Shown here piece by piece: positions 1-7,881 of a stretch of DNA of 41,136 nt; position 1 is the first letter of the stretch; each line of letters opens with the position of its first letter. Made by a program: the position numbers and the translations under genes. The notes beneath the pieces were generated by a model. That model was not told the origin of the DNA, did no database searches, and worked only from the letters and a program-made list of their open reading frames with translations. Origin of the DNA: an uncultured Tessaracoccus sp. (GTDB lineage Bacteria; Actinomycetota; Actinomycetes; Propionibacteriales; Propionibacteriaceae); assembly GCF_947286155.1 (NCBI RefSeq), contig NZ_CAMYPD010000023.1, forward strand, positions 1-41,136. The letters run 5' to 3'.

Positions 1-49
1 CAAAGGCTGTCGCATGGCTTCAAGGACATCGCGGCTGAACTCGGGCGCT

Positions 50-73
50 TCGTCGCCAGATGGAAAGCACACC
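50..73 (+). repeat. 24-bp direct repeat, copy 1
   Basis: The 24 bases here, containing the core CGCCAGATGGAAAGCACACC, recur exactly at 1667-1690 in the same orientation. The two copies bracket the ABM monooxygenase, arsR and SRPBCC genes. The flanking sequence on either side of the two copies is not obviously related, so this is not just a long duplication seen through its best part. In both copies one frame reads VARWKAH, so they could be ends of related broken genes. Apart from this repeat, bases 1-172 hold no gene I can support; an open frame runs in from the left edge but resembles nothing I know. Confidence 0.6.
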
Positions 74-172
74 TCAGTGGAGCCTCAAGCCTAGTCCGAT
101 ACTGCTCGCAAAACAGCACCGCAATGTGGCGCTCCAACGCATCAAGCGATCGCGTTCATCCGATCACGCCGG

Positions 173-559
173 TCAGTGGGCTTCAGGCTGAACCTCGTCC
201 GACTGGCTCTTCGGCAACGTGTGTGCAGGCAGAAATGCCGTGACTGGTCCGCCGCGCAGTCGTCTGCACATCTCGGGACTCAGCTCACCCACAATCTCGC
301 CATGAACCTCGCCGGTTGCCAAGATGGCCTCAGTGAGGCTCGCGCCGATGTGCTCTCCGTGTTCGAGGAGCGCGGCTTCGTCCTCATACTCTTCAACGAC
401 CACCGCGCGAGTCCGCTCTTCGTTGACGTAGACCTCGTACCGAAGTGTCCCGCGATCCCTCTCGCGAGTGAGACGCAAGCACTCGGCGCTCAACTGTAGG
501 AACCTCTCAGCTCGTCCCTCGTGGAATGCGAAGTGGGCGATGCCCAAGATTCGGCCCAT
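173..559 (-). CDS. ABM-domain (quinol monooxygenase-like) protein
   Basis: This is a 128-residue protein with the pattern of the antibiotic biosynthesis monooxygenase (ABM) fold, a small dimeric ferredoxin-like fold. It has an N-terminal strand (GRILGIAHFAFHEGRAERF), a middle piece reading DRGTLRYEVYVNEERTRAVVVEEYEDEAALLEHGEH, given here only to show the typical Y-E-V-Y and E-x-Y spacing, and a His/Glu helix. Such proteins oxidise quinol-like or other aromatic substrates or degrade haem; the substrate cannot be told here. The start at 559 is preceded by AGGAAGAG about eight bases upstream; a longer frame to 628 has no such site. It diverges from arsR, with the ArsR operator between them, so it is probably controlled by that repressor. 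The C-terminal 30 residues look unstructured. Confidence 0.6.
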   Translation of the reverse strand: MGRILGIAHFAFHEGRAERFLQLSAECLRLTRERDRGTLRYEVYVNEERTRAVVVEEYEDEAALLEHGEHIGASLTEAILATGEVHGEIVGELSPEMCRRLRGGPVTAFLPAHTLPKSQSDEVQPEAH

Positions 560-632
560 GAACAGCTCTCTTCCTGTGGTCACGCGTAGCGGACCCAGCA
601 CGGGGTTGCCGCCACCGTACGATCCCAACTAT

Positions 633-654
633 CGTGTAAGTAAGTGCTTACACG
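633..654. promoter_or_regulatory. Palindromic operator, probably for ArsR
   Basis: The arms CGTGTAAG (633-640) and CTTACACG (647-654) are perfect inverted repeats with a 6-bp centre. The site lies in the divergent region between the ABM gene and arsR, six bases before the chosen arsR start. ArsR-family dimers bind such 8+8 palindromes, so autoregulation and control of the divergent gene are likely; this is inference from position and symmetry. Confidence 0.65.
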
Positions 655-659
655 AGGAG

Positions 660-1025
660 GTGAGGTCCACGCAAGACCTACTCGACCGACAGTTCGCCGC
701 CTTGGCCGACGCGACCAGACGCGACTTGCTGACGCGCCTTCGACAAGGGCCAGCCACCGTCACCGAACTTGCAGGCCACTACCCCATGACCCGTGCCGGC
801 ATATCGCAACACCTCACCGTCTTGGAAAAGGCGGAACTACTCACTCGCACCCGCCGAGGAAAATGGGTCGAATGCCATCTGACCCAGACCGGGCTCGACC
901 AAGCCGCTGCATGGCTCGAAGCACAACGAGCCGAATGGAACGACCGCCTCGATCGACTCGAAGACCACCTGAACGGACACTCACCCAGCACTACCGACTC
1001 AAAGGAGGCCACAGATGACCGATAA
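660..1025 (+). CDS. ArsR/SmtB-family winged-helix repressor
   Basis: This is a 121-residue metalloregulator-type repressor. The sequence runs from LLDRQFAALADATRRDLLTR through LRQGPATVTELA and MTRAGISQHLTVLEKAELL (recognition helix) to TRRGKWVECHLT (wing), which is the standard ArsR order. No cysteine cluster of the metal-sensing type is present, so it belongs with the non-metal ArsR proteins that pair with SRPBCC (AHSA1) genes. I chose GTG at 660 because the family begins just before this helix; upstream codons in frame run through the palindromic operator. The GAGGAG adjoining the start is very close, so the message could be nearly leaderless. It overlaps the SRPBCC gene by 11 bases, so the two are co-translated. 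A role in sensing a small molecule or stress is inferred from the pairing. Confidence 0.8.
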   Translation: MRSTQDLLDRQFAALADATRRDLLTRLRQGPATVTELAGHYPMTRAGISQHLTVLEKAELLTRTRRGKWVECHLTQTGLDQAAAWLEAQRAEWNDRLDRLEDHLNGHSPSTTDSKEATDDR

Positions 1026-1464
1026 GACCAAGGGCTTCACACTCACTCGCCAGCTCGCCGCGTCACCCGATCAGATATGGGACGCTTGGACGAACCCACA
1101 AGAAATCGCCGCCTGGTGGCACCCCAAGGGAGCCCACACTCCTAGCGATAGCGTTTCCGTCGATCTCCGTGTTGGGGGCCGCTATCAATACGCCATGGTC
1201 AACGACGAAGACGGCACAACCGTCGTGACCGGCGGCGTCTACCTAGAGCTGGAGCGCCACTCACGACTCGTGTTCACCTGGGGCGAACCTGACGCGGACC
1301 CCGCGGACGCACCCGTGATCACACTGACGCTTACTCCCATGGGAACTGGCACGCTCCTGACCCTGGACCTGCGCGGCGTCGAAGGGCAGCCCGGCGACGG
1401 CTTCTTCTACGACGGATGGGTCTCGACACTGGAATCCCTGTCCGACTACGTCACCGAGCCCTGA
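1015..1464 (+). CDS. SRPBCC/AHSA1-family (START-like) protein
   Basis: This is a 149-residue single-domain protein of the AHSA1 type, a helix-grip fold with a deep hydrophobic pocket that usually binds a lipid or small ligand. Diagnostic stretches are FTLTRQLAASPDQIWDAWTN at the N-terminus, AAWWHPKG, the GGRYQYAMV strand, and the final helix FYDGWVSTLESLSDYV. It begins with ATG after AAAGGAGG, ten bases upstream. The start lies inside the end of arsR, so the pair is an operon. In this common actinobacterial pairing the repressor controls the START-like gene; the true ligand is not known from sequence. A strong hairpin 18 bases after the stop closes the transcription unit. Confidence 0.8.
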   Translation: MTDKTKGFTLTRQLAASPDQIWDAWTNPQEIAAWWHPKGAHTPSDSVSVDLRVGGRYQYAMVNDEDGTTVVTGGVYLELERHSRLVFTWGEPDADPADAPVITLTLTPMGTGTLLTLDLRGVEGQPGDGFFYDGWVSTLESLSDYVTEP

Positions 1465-1482
1465 CTCACCCACCCATGGAGC

Positions 1483-1526
1483 GAGCCCAGACCTACCGAG
1501 ACCGTACGGCCGACAGGTCTGGGCTC
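1483..1526 (+). terminator. Hairpin terminator after the arsR-SRPBCC operon
   Basis: A perfect 12-bp stem is formed by GAGCCCAGACCT (1483-1494) and AGGTCTGGGCTC (1515-1526), with a 20-base loop. It starts 18 bases after the SRPBCC stop codon. There is no T-run, which is usual for actinobacterial terminators. The region from here to the helicase stop at 1823 holds only direct-repeat copy 2. Confidence 0.65.
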
Positions 1527-1666
1527 TGCGACCATTTGCGCCCACGGAGCCACGCTGATCGAATGGGCCACAAACCGAGCCATCTCCGCATTCGCTGTCC
1601 AGCCTGCCCCTTTGAATCACCGGAGAATCAGCCATGCGCGGGCGGTGTGGCATGCATTCCCCGACC

Positions 1667-1690
1667 TCGTCGCCAGATGGAAAGCACACC
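1667..1690 (+). repeat. 24-bp direct repeat, copy 2
   Basis: Exact second copy of the repeat at 50-73. It lies in the otherwise empty stretch 1527-1822, between the arsR operon terminator and the 3' end of the helicase gene. The two copies are 1617 bases apart and enclose exactly the ABM-arsR-SRPBCC module, which is the layout left by a small integrated element or by recombination between short repeats. Confidence 0.6.
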
Positions 1691-1822
1691 CCTACGGATG
1701 GGTCCACCGTACCGGGACTTCGAGCTACTCGCCACGGCTAGCTGCCGCACGGTGCCCGGGCAACGTGATTCGTGTGCACCCGGTGGCAAGCGCTAGGTCC
1801 ATCAGTGATCCGATCCAGGCAG

Positions 1823-4594
1823 CTACGGTTTCTGACGCACCTTCTGTCGTTTGGGCACCTTGACTACCGGAACCACGCCGCGACGCCGCCGAAGCAGGTT
1901 CTCGTCCTTCTTGTTCTCGCGAACCTCCAGTCGGCTTAGGATCCGAGTCTGAGTGTCAGGCGTCCAGTAGACCTCGAGATGCTTTCGAGCCCGGGTAATC
2001 CCTGTATAGAAGATGCTGTGCGAGATGTTCTCTTCGTTGGCTTCCGTGATAACAACCTTCACCGAGTCAAACTCGAGACCCTGCGCCTTGTGGATCGAGA
2101 CCGCGTAGGCAATCTGGAATGGCACGATGGTCGTCGTCGAGTCATCGTCCTCGTCCGTGTCTGGGCGCTCGATGACGTCGAACTGAACCACGGAGTCTTC
2201 AACGACGCGGAGGTTCGAGAGCATCGCCTCCATCGCTGTCACCTCACGCTCGAGCCCAAGGTCGACGTCGAAGGTGATCTTCCCGGGCACCTGGCTAATC
2301 CCAACAATATTGCCCTTCATGTTGTTGAAGATCAGCGGGCGGAAGCGATCCGTCTCATTGAAGAGCACCGGATCGCCAACCTTGTAAACAGCCTCACCCC
2401 AGACGTGGGCCGGGCTCGGGTTGCTCGCCTGAAGGAAGCGGTTAACGTTATTGATCCCGTACAATCCGTCGTAGTTGAGACAGAGCACGATCTCGTCGGC
2501 ACCGTGTCGTGCGAAGAGCGACTCCCCTAGTTCTTTGGAGTACTCATTTTTCGACAGTGACTCTTCGATCCGGTCGTCAAGGTCACGCACGCGATCCCAG
2601 AGGGTCAGGAGCTCCTCGTCGGTCGTACGGAACGGGTGTGTCAATTCGTGTACTGACTCTGGTGGGATGTACGAGCGAATTGCGCCAAACCAGTTCCCGA
2701 ACTCGATGGACTCGATCTGGTAGACATCACCCACCAGCACCAGCAGATCGAATTCGGTGTTGGCGAGCACCTCGAGGAATGCAGCGTTGCTGACCGTACT
2801 GCATTCATCGATGATGACGATATCGAAATGACCCGATGTGTCCCAGTCGCCCCGCACATGCTTCGAGATTGTGCTGAAGTGTTTGTTGGGAGCGTCGACG
2901 CGGCGCTTCAGGTTATCGACGGCCGGGTTGGTGTGTGCCAGGAAGAGCTTCCGCTCACTCTCGAAGTAGTTCGCGATGTGGTTGACCATCGTGGACTTGC
3001 CGGTGCCTGCGGCTCCGTAGATGAGGGCCACCTTCGAGTGGGAGAAGAGCTTCCGCAGGGCATCGGCCTTGATCTCATCGTCAACTTTCTGCGGGTCACC
3101 GTCCGGAAGTTTCGCGTTTTCGTCAAGCCATGCGGCGACGTCGTCCGCGTAGTCCTCGATGCCATTCGAGGCGATCTTCTGGAGCTGCTCGATGATCTCT
3201 ACGGTGCCGTCCTCGTACCCGACGATGAACACGTGGCCGTTGGCGCGTTGGAGTTTGCGTGGGGCGTGCCGTGGTGTCGGTGGAAGAGCGGCGTTGTGGC
3301 GCCTGATCAGGTCGTCGATGTCCCCGAGGTCTTCGAGGTCGCTCTCGGGTGTGTAGATCATGCCGTGCTGCTCGACGTTGACGCGTACCCGTCGCGCAAG
3401 TAGCTCGTGCTTCCTGTTCGAAGAATCGATGCTAGCCGCGAGGTCAGCAAACCTCGGGTTGTGTTTCCGGGGCGACGTACAGTACGGCATCGTGTCGAAC
3501 GGACGGCAGCCGCTTGAGACATTCAGGTTCGAGAGCCACCCGCACTGATTAACGTCGTACTGTGCCTTCAGGATTTGGTTGTTCATCCGGAGCATCAGGT
3601 AGCGCAAGAGTCGGGTGCCTGGACGGTTGTGCCCGATGATCGCCCTCGCCGCGTCCAGTGCAGGAAAGATTAGAGGCGTTCGCTGAGCGTTCGTGAGGAC
3701 CCATGTCTTCACCTGGTTGTACACCTCGTCTGACGAGTCAAGGAGGTCGAGCAGACTGTGACGTGTCAGCGTTAGGTACCGCATCAGATTGCGGTACTCG
3801 ACGTGTCCCGACTGCACCGTGGTCTGCTGTCCGAGGAGTCGAGCGAAGTTGTCGAACTCGCACGGTCGGATGGACACCGACCAGTCGCGCACGATGATGA
3901 TCGGCATCGTCTGACCGAGCACGTCGATTGAGTCGTTCGCAAGCTCGAGTTGTGCAGCGTAGTAGTCGCTCACATCAATGTCGGTGAAGCCGATGATCCG
4001 ATCAAACTTGCTTGTCCGGTTGTGGGCCAGGCTGAAGGTGACCTCGTAGTAGATTCGGTTGCCAATGAAGAACGGTCGAGAGCTGTTGATGTAGTAACGC
4101 TCGGTCTTGCCGGTCAGCAAGTCGTGTTTCGATGCCTCAATCCGGCCAGCAATCTTCTCGTAGTACGCGCGGAGTGCCGGATCCTCGTGAAGCGGAAACT
4201 GCTCGAGATTCCGGAGGATGTCCAGGCCGAGGTGCTGCTTCGCGAGGTCGCGTGTGCGTAGCAGGTACTCGTAGTATTTGAGCATCAGGCGCTCTGAGGG
4301 GTCCCGGTCGAGTGTGTAGTGCGAGACACTGATCTGGAGCAGGCTGTGGAAGCGCGTCAACAGTCGATAGCGGGCATCACCGTTCACTGCGTCCCGAGCA
4401 GCATCAAACTCCGTCTGGTAGTTGTACGTCACCGTCCGATCTGGGACGTGCGCATAGACGACCAAGCCCTCGACCAGATGGCGCAAGTATTGCAGCAGGT
4501 TCTGTGACAAGAATCCACGGTCGGTCGTGATTGCCGAGATGTTCTGGTCGATCGCGTTGCTCGAGTCCAGAACCTGCTGTTCTACCGTTGCCAT
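1823..4594 (-). CDS. SF1 (UvrD/RecD-like) helicase with large unknown N-terminal domain
   Basis: A 923-residue protein. Residues 1 to about 500 match no domain I recognise. From there it is a superfamily 1 helicase: Walker A IYGAAGTGKST near 525, Walker B FDIVIIDECS near 590, motif III LVLVGDVYQIES, motif IV HPFRTTDEE, motif V/VI AVSIHKAQGLEFDSVKVVI near 835 and YTGITRARKHLEVYW near 865. The last parts are the UvrD_C_2 type found in RecD2 and Pif1-like enzymes. It should couple ATP hydrolysis to moving along DNA or RNA. I chose ATG 4594 (GGAAGG nine bases upstream) over the frame's upper limit at 4792, where the added residues look noncoding. The C-terminus is very basic. It stands alone, without a nuclease or methylase partner. 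Solitary helicases of this size in mobile regions are often defence genes, but nothing here proves that. Confidence 0.75.
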   Translation of the reverse strand: MATVEQQVLDSSNAIDQNISAITTDRGFLSQNLLQYLRHLVEGLVVYAHVPDRTVTYNYQTEFDAARDAVNGDARYRLLTRFHSLLQISVSHYTLDRDPSERLMLKYYEYLLRTRDLAKQHLGLDILRNLEQFPLHEDPALRAYYEKIAGRIEASKHDLLTGKTERYYINSSRPFFIGNRIYYEVTFSLAHNRTSKFDRIIGFTDIDVSDYYAAQLELANDSIDVLGQTMPIIIVRDWSVSIRPCEFDNFARLLGQQTTVQSGHVEYRNLMRYLTLTRHSLLDLLDSSDEVYNQVKTWVLTNAQRTPLIFPALDAARAIIGHNRPGTRLLRYLMLRMNNQILKAQYDVNQCGWLSNLNVSSGCRPFDTMPYCTSPRKHNPRFADLAASIDSSNRKHELLARRVRVNVEQHGMIYTPESDLEDLGDIDDLIRRHNAALPPTPRHAPRKLQRANGHVFIVGYEDGTVEIIEQLQKIASNGIEDYADDVAAWLDENAKLPDGDPQKVDDEIKADALRKLFSHSKVALIYGAAGTGKSTMVNHIANYFESERKLFLAHTNPAVDNLKRRVDAPNKHFSTISKHVRGDWDTSGHFDIVIIDECSTVSNAAFLEVLANTEFDLLVLVGDVYQIESIEFGNWFGAIRSYIPPESVHELTHPFRTTDEELLTLWDRVRDLDDRIEESLSKNEYSKELGESLFARHGADEIVLCLNYDGLYGINNVNRFLQASNPSPAHVWGEAVYKVGDPVLFNETDRFRPLIFNNMKGNIVGISQVPGKITFDVDLGLEREVTAMEAMLSNLRVVEDSVVQFDVIERPDTDEDDDSTTTIVPFQIAYAVSIHKAQGLEFDSVKVVITEANEENISHSIFYTGITRARKHLEVYWTPDTQTRILSRLEVRENKKDENLLRRRRGVVPVVKVPKRQKVRQKP

Positions 4595-4836
4595 GCTGAG
4601 CGACCTTCCGATAGGGACTGGGGCACTAGCTTGCTGAGCGATCGCGATCGCTTCCAGCCAGCGGGGCGTGACCTCACTTGACGGCCTCCTCCAGAGCCAA
4701 GATATGACGTGCAACTGCTGTCGGGTCGCGACTCTCCGCCGCGACCACGTCGATCTCTCCTGTGTAGGCATCGTTGCGGCCGCAAGCGGCAAGCTCCCTG
4801 GAACCGCCGAATCGCCATAAGCCTATGATCGCGCCT

Positions 4837-4861
4837 GTGCCGCGAGGATGCCTCGCGGCAC
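4837..4861. terminator. Perfect 11-bp hairpin, terminator or regulatory
   Basis: The arms GTGCCGCGAGG (4837-4847) and CCTCGCGGCAC (4851-4861) are perfect inverted repeats with a 3-base loop. It is about 245 bases upstream of the helicase start codon. No T-run follows on either strand. It could stop transcription entering the helicase region or be a remnant of a gene end. Confidence 0.4.
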
Positions 4862-5031
4862 GCGGATGTGACCAGGTGATCGGGTTCATGTGCTCGCCCC
4901 ACGCCTCTGGGACGACATGCGGACGAGGCACCACGGAGCTTCCTGCACGGCATGGGTCATGCGGAACGGCCGCCATGACGTACTATTCCTGCTGACCTTG
5001 GATCCTGTGACTTCGAGTCGAGCCAGCGAAG

Positions 5032-5215
5032 CTATCGCCAGGTGGAGCCTTGCGCCGTCTTCACCTGAATCTCGACCACCCGACCGTTATCCGGGTCGGC
5101 GGGGATGGGACTGCCTTCACACTGTCCGCACCAACGTGAGCTACTTCGGGCCAGCTCCGCCGCAACGTGATGCTCCCCGATGGACTTGCCCTGCCGCCAC
5201 AGCTTCGAGGCTACC
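5032..5215 (-). pseudogene. Remnant of a PD-(D/E)XK-like nuclease-fold gene
   Basis: The minus strand encodes KSIGEHHVAAELAR, then after a shift into another frame VAHVGADSVKAV, then back in the first frame ADPDNGRVVEIQVKTAQGST. Joined, these give the layout G-E-x-x-V-A-A-E-L ... G-A-D ... V-E-x-Q-V-K-T. That is the order of the E, D and E-x-K positions in small PD-(D/E)XK proteins known as hypothetical or intron-nuclease-like families. Two frame changes within about 60 bases and a stop straight after the third motif mean it cannot make a working protein. The family assignment rests on motif order only. Confidence 0.35.
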
Positions 5216-5242
5216 GAGGAGCTCGGATAGCAGAATGGACGT

Positions 5243-5575
5243 ATGGCGATGCCCGAGACCGACCTGCTGCGCATCGGCCGCTGGTGCCGTGAACGCGTGC
5301 CCGAGCACCTGTGGGATCAAGTGCGGGTAGAAGCCGAGATTGCCGACCGGCACGTCACGATCATCGAGACGAGGCCGCCCTGGGACGGGCAGGGAGACTG
5401 GACACGGTTCCCGGTCGCGCGCCTGCGCTATACCGTCAAGACTGGGCAGTGGAGCATCTACTGGCGCGACCGGTACATGAAGTTCCACGAGTACACCCGC
5501 AAGCGTCCGACGAAGAACGTCCAGTCACTGCTCGACTACATCGGCAGCCACCAGGATCCAATCTTCTGGGGGTGA
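5243..5575 (+). CDS. DUF3024 domain protein
   Basis: A 110-residue protein that matches the DUF3024 family along its whole length. Family signs are DQVRVEAEIADRHVTIIETR, RPPWDG near residue 45, TRFPVARLRYT, GQWSIYWRDRYMKFHEY, and the C-terminal FWG. The function of the family is unknown; it is common in Actinomycetota and often sits in mobile regions. The predicted protein is soluble, with no signal peptide. Two possible ATG starts lie six bases apart (5243 and 5249); neither has a good ribosome site at normal distance, though GAGGAG occurs about 20 bases upstream. It is the first plus-strand gene of what I take to be the left part of the conjugative element, followed by a small membrane protein and DprA. 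Confidence 0.75.
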   Translation: MAMPETDLLRIGRWCRERVPEHLWDQVRVEAEIADRHVTIIETRPPWDGQGDWTRFPVARLRYTVKTGQWSIYWRDRYMKFHEYTRKRPTKNVQSLLDYIGSHQDPIFWG

Positions 5576-5756
5576 GAGCCCAAGCGGGTCATGTCACCAA
5601 GCACCGGGACTCTTCCAACGCAACGTCAACGGCGGTATCTTGTGGGTAGGCGGCCTCCACCTGCGTGACCCACCGCCGGACGTGGTGGGACGACCAGCTG
5701 GCTTCGGCCGGAGCGGTCCTTCTCGATTCCTTGTCGCCGGAGACGAGGAGAGGACT

Positions 5757-6107
5757 GTGCTCATGTTTCGCCTGATCTGGATCGTCAGCATCCACACGCG
5801 TGACTTCCTGCGCCGCTACATGCCGACCAACATCGTGTTGGACAAGCTCCGCAGGCGACGCGGGCTGAAGTGGGGCGTCCCGGCGATGATGCTGGCCATC
5901 CCGTACCTCGGGGTCGCGAACATCCTGACGATTCTCATCGACCGCGGTGCGCCGGGGTGGTTCCACCTGCTGGTGCTGCTGTCCATTTGGAACGCGTTCA
6001 AGTTCCTAGTGATGGGCCCGGTAAGCGTGGTGTTGTTGGTGCGAGCCCGCGCTGCTGAGCGTCGCGAGCGGCGCTTGCCGTCGCGTTCACCAGCACCGAC
6101 GGCCTGA
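5757..6107 (+). CDS. Small conserved-type membrane protein
   Basis: A protein of about 116 residues with two likely membrane helices (GVPAMMLAIPYLGVANILTI and WFHLLVLLSIWNAFKFLVM) between a basic N-terminal segment (RDFLRRYMPTNIVLDKLRRRR) and a basic C-terminal tail. I recognise no enzymatic motif. GTG 5757 lies six bases after GAGGAG; ATG 5763 two codons later is an equally plausible start. Similar short membrane proteins occur next to DprA-like genes in actinobacterial integrative elements, so a role in the element's life cycle is possible but unproven. A 12-bp palindrome, GCCTCGCGAGGC (6110-6121), directly follows the stop codon and may terminate transcription. Confidence 0.6.
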   Translation: MLMFRLIWIVSIHTRDFLRRYMPTNIVLDKLRRRRGLKWGVPAMMLAIPYLGVANILTILIDRGAPGWFHLLVLLSIWNAFKFLVMGPVSVVLLVRARAAERRERRLPSRSPAPTA

Positions 6108-6176
6108 CCGCCTCGCGAGGCTCGCGGGCTGCGTTGGCGCACCTTCTCGGCGAAGTCCGGTCGAGGAGGAGCCGTC

Positions 6177-7169
6177 ATGTCTGGTGTTGCTGGTCTTGGT
6201 GTTGATGAACGTCGTGCCCGGGTGGTGCTGTCGTTGTTGGCCGAGCCCGACGATGCAACGACTGGTCGTCTGCTACAGCAGCGGGGTGCTGTCGAGACTC
6301 TGAGGCTGCTCGACAGTGATGCCGCAGTTCCGGGTCTGAGCCGGGTGGATGCACAGGTGTGGCGTGACCGGCTCTCTCCACAGGAGGTCGAGCGGCTCAG
6401 TGAGCGGTTGCGGACGGTCGAGAACGGGGGCTTCGCCACGTTGATTGCGGGTGACGTGGAGTGGCCGCGGGCTTTGGATGATCTTGGGGAGCGTGCCCCG
6501 TATGTTCTGTTCGTGCGTGGCGCGACGTCGTTCCTCGCGCGCCCGTTGGAGGACCTGGTCACCGTGACCGGTTCTCGTGCGTCCACGTCTTATGGTGAGC
6601 GGGTCGCCAGCGAGTTGGCTGGTGATCTGGCGAGTCGGGAGCGCCTGTTGGTCGCTGGTGGTGCTTTTGGGGTCGAGGGTGCAGTGCATCGTGGAGCGTT
6701 GGCTGCTGGTGGTGACACGATCGCGGTGCTGGCCGGAGGCGTGGACCGGCTCTACCCTCGCGGGCATCACGACCTGCTGAACCAGGTCGCTGATGTCGGT
6801 GCCCTGGTGAGCGAGCTGCCTCCCGGGGCTGTGCCGACGCGGCATCGCTTCCTAGCTCGCAATCGGCTGCTTGCTGCCTTGTCTGGCACAACGGTGATCG
6901 TCGAAGCGGCCGCACGATCAGGAGCCTTGGGCGTGACCCGAGAAGCGCATCGCTTGGGTCGTGATGTCGCAGCGGTGCCCGGGCCGGTTACGAGCGTGTC
7001 GAGTATTGGCACCCACGAGCTTCTCCGCGCAGGAACTGCCCGGCTGGTGGCCTCGGCGAACGACGTCGAGCACCTTCCGCCTCAGCATCTCCAGGAACGG
7101 GCGGAACTGTCTGCCGATTTCCAACGGCGCAACGCACCGGTATCCGAGTCGCCCGGCCGCTCGATGTAG
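6177..7169 (+). CDS. dprA: DprA/Smf-family DNA-processing protein
   Basis: A 330-residue DprA-like protein. The Rossmann-type DprA core starts near residue 95 and shows VTVTGSRASTSYGERVA (near 130), GGAFGVEGAVHRGALAAGG (near 160), IAVLAGGVDRLYPRGHHDLL, LVSELPPG, RFLARNRLLAALSGTTVIVEA, and the late SGALGVTREAHRLGRDVAAVPG. DprA binds single-stranded DNA and loads RecA. In natural transformation it protects incoming strands, and a copy on a conjugative element could do the same for the transferred strand. The usual SGxAxGID is changed to GGAFGVEGA, a mild departure from chromosomal DprA that suggests an element-specific branch. The start ATG is preceded by GAGGAGGAG seven bases upstream. It converges on the tetR gene at 7296. 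Confidence 0.85.
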   Translation: MSGVAGLGVDERRARVVLSLLAEPDDATTGRLLQQRGAVETLRLLDSDAAVPGLSRVDAQVWRDRLSPQEVERLSERLRTVENGGFATLIAGDVEWPRALDDLGERAPYVLFVRGATSFLARPLEDLVTVTGSRASTSYGERVASELAGDLASRERLLVAGGAFGVEGAVHRGALAAGGDTIAVLAGGVDRLYPRGHHDLLNQVADVGALVSELPPGAVPTRHRFLARNRLLAALSGTTVIVEAAARSGALGVTREAHRLGRDVAAVPGPVTSVSSIGTHELLRAGTARLVASANDVEHLPPQHLQERAELSADFQRRNAPVSESPGRSM

Positions 7170-7295
7170 TGCCGACGCGTAGCGACATCGACCAGGCGCC
7201 CCGGCCTCGAACCCCCGAGAACATGAGGGCCATCAACAAGCCCCCTCCGCGGGCCCGCGCCACGGCCACAGCTACGGGCAGATATTCCTGGGCGT

Positions 7296-7877
7296 TCACA
7301 CGTCAGTAGCGCCGACGGCAGCGTGTATCGCCGCGTCAGCGGCGTCCCAGTCTCCTGTGACGAGCCCGTAGTGCAGTGCCCCGCGGTACCGGATCATCAG
7401 CATTTTCATCCGCGAAGCAGCCTCGTGCGCATCAAGGCCGCGGGTCTGTAGATGACTGGTGATCGCGTCGGTCCACTCGTGGTCGAGTTCGTGGAGCATG
7501 GTTCCGTACGTGTCGGGGTCGCGGATGGCTAGGGCGGCGAGTTCGAAGTACAGCGCGAGGAAGGGCCGCGCTTGCTCCTGCTTCTGCTCCTCCCACATGC
7601 ACCTGACCACATCACCAAGGGTCACGGCGCCCGGACTGGGCTGTTGGTCTGGAGCAAGTGCCTTCGCGAGTGTGGGTTGCTGGTGGCGGAGGTGCCGGAT
7701 GGCCTGGGTGATCAGCTTTTCCTTGCTGCCGAAGTGATACAGCAGCGTTCGCGGCGAGACTCCCAACTCCGCAGCGAGTGGCCGCAGGGTGACACCGGCG
7801 ATACCGCGCGCCTGCAGCACCTGAGCTGAGGCGTCAAGCAGGTCACTGGTGCGCTGAGGGTTCTTTGGGCGAGCCAC
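7296..7877 (-). CDS. TetR-family repressor
   Basis: A 193-residue TetR regulator. The N-terminal helix-turn-helix reads DLLDASAQVLQARGIAGVTL, RPLAAELGVSPRTLLYHFGS and KEKLITQAI, the standard three-helix order. The rest is an alpha-helical ligand domain (FLALYFELAALAIRDP, RYRGALHYGLV) that I cannot assign to a ligand. The GTG start at 7877 is only 39 bases from the divergent membrane-protein gene, leaving no room for ordinary leaders and operators on both sides. One shared operator therefore probably controls both. It ends about 125 bases from the convergent dprA stop. It is not closely similar to the two tetR copies in the azole-peptide locus. Confidence 0.85.
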   Translation of the reverse strand: MARPKNPQRTSDLLDASAQVLQARGIAGVTLRPLAAELGVSPRTLLYHFGSKEKLITQAIRHLRHQQPTLAKALAPDQQPSPGAVTLGDVVRCMWEEQKQEQARPFLALYFELAALAIRDPDTYGTMLHELDHEWTDAITSHLQTRGLDAHEAASRMKMLMIRYRGALHYGLVTGDWDAADAAIHAAVGATDV

Positions 7878-7881
7878 ACCC

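Larger units (their letters stand above)
4674..5242. other. Gene-poor spacer upstream of the helicase
   Basis: This stretch lies between the helicase start (4594) and the DUF3024 gene. Its clearest features are a perfect hairpin at 4837-4861 and the decayed nuclease-like reading frame at 5032-5215. A minus-strand frame at 4674-4889 (71 codons from an ATG) ends in IDVVAAESRDPTAVARHIL, which looks protein-like. It lacks a good ribosome site and recognisable homology, so I do not call it a gene. Confidence 0.4.

Noticed and set aside
4595..4792. An N-terminal extension of the helicase to 4792.
   Set aside because: The added residues are Arg/Ser-rich without pattern, and GGAAGG precedes the ATG at 4594.
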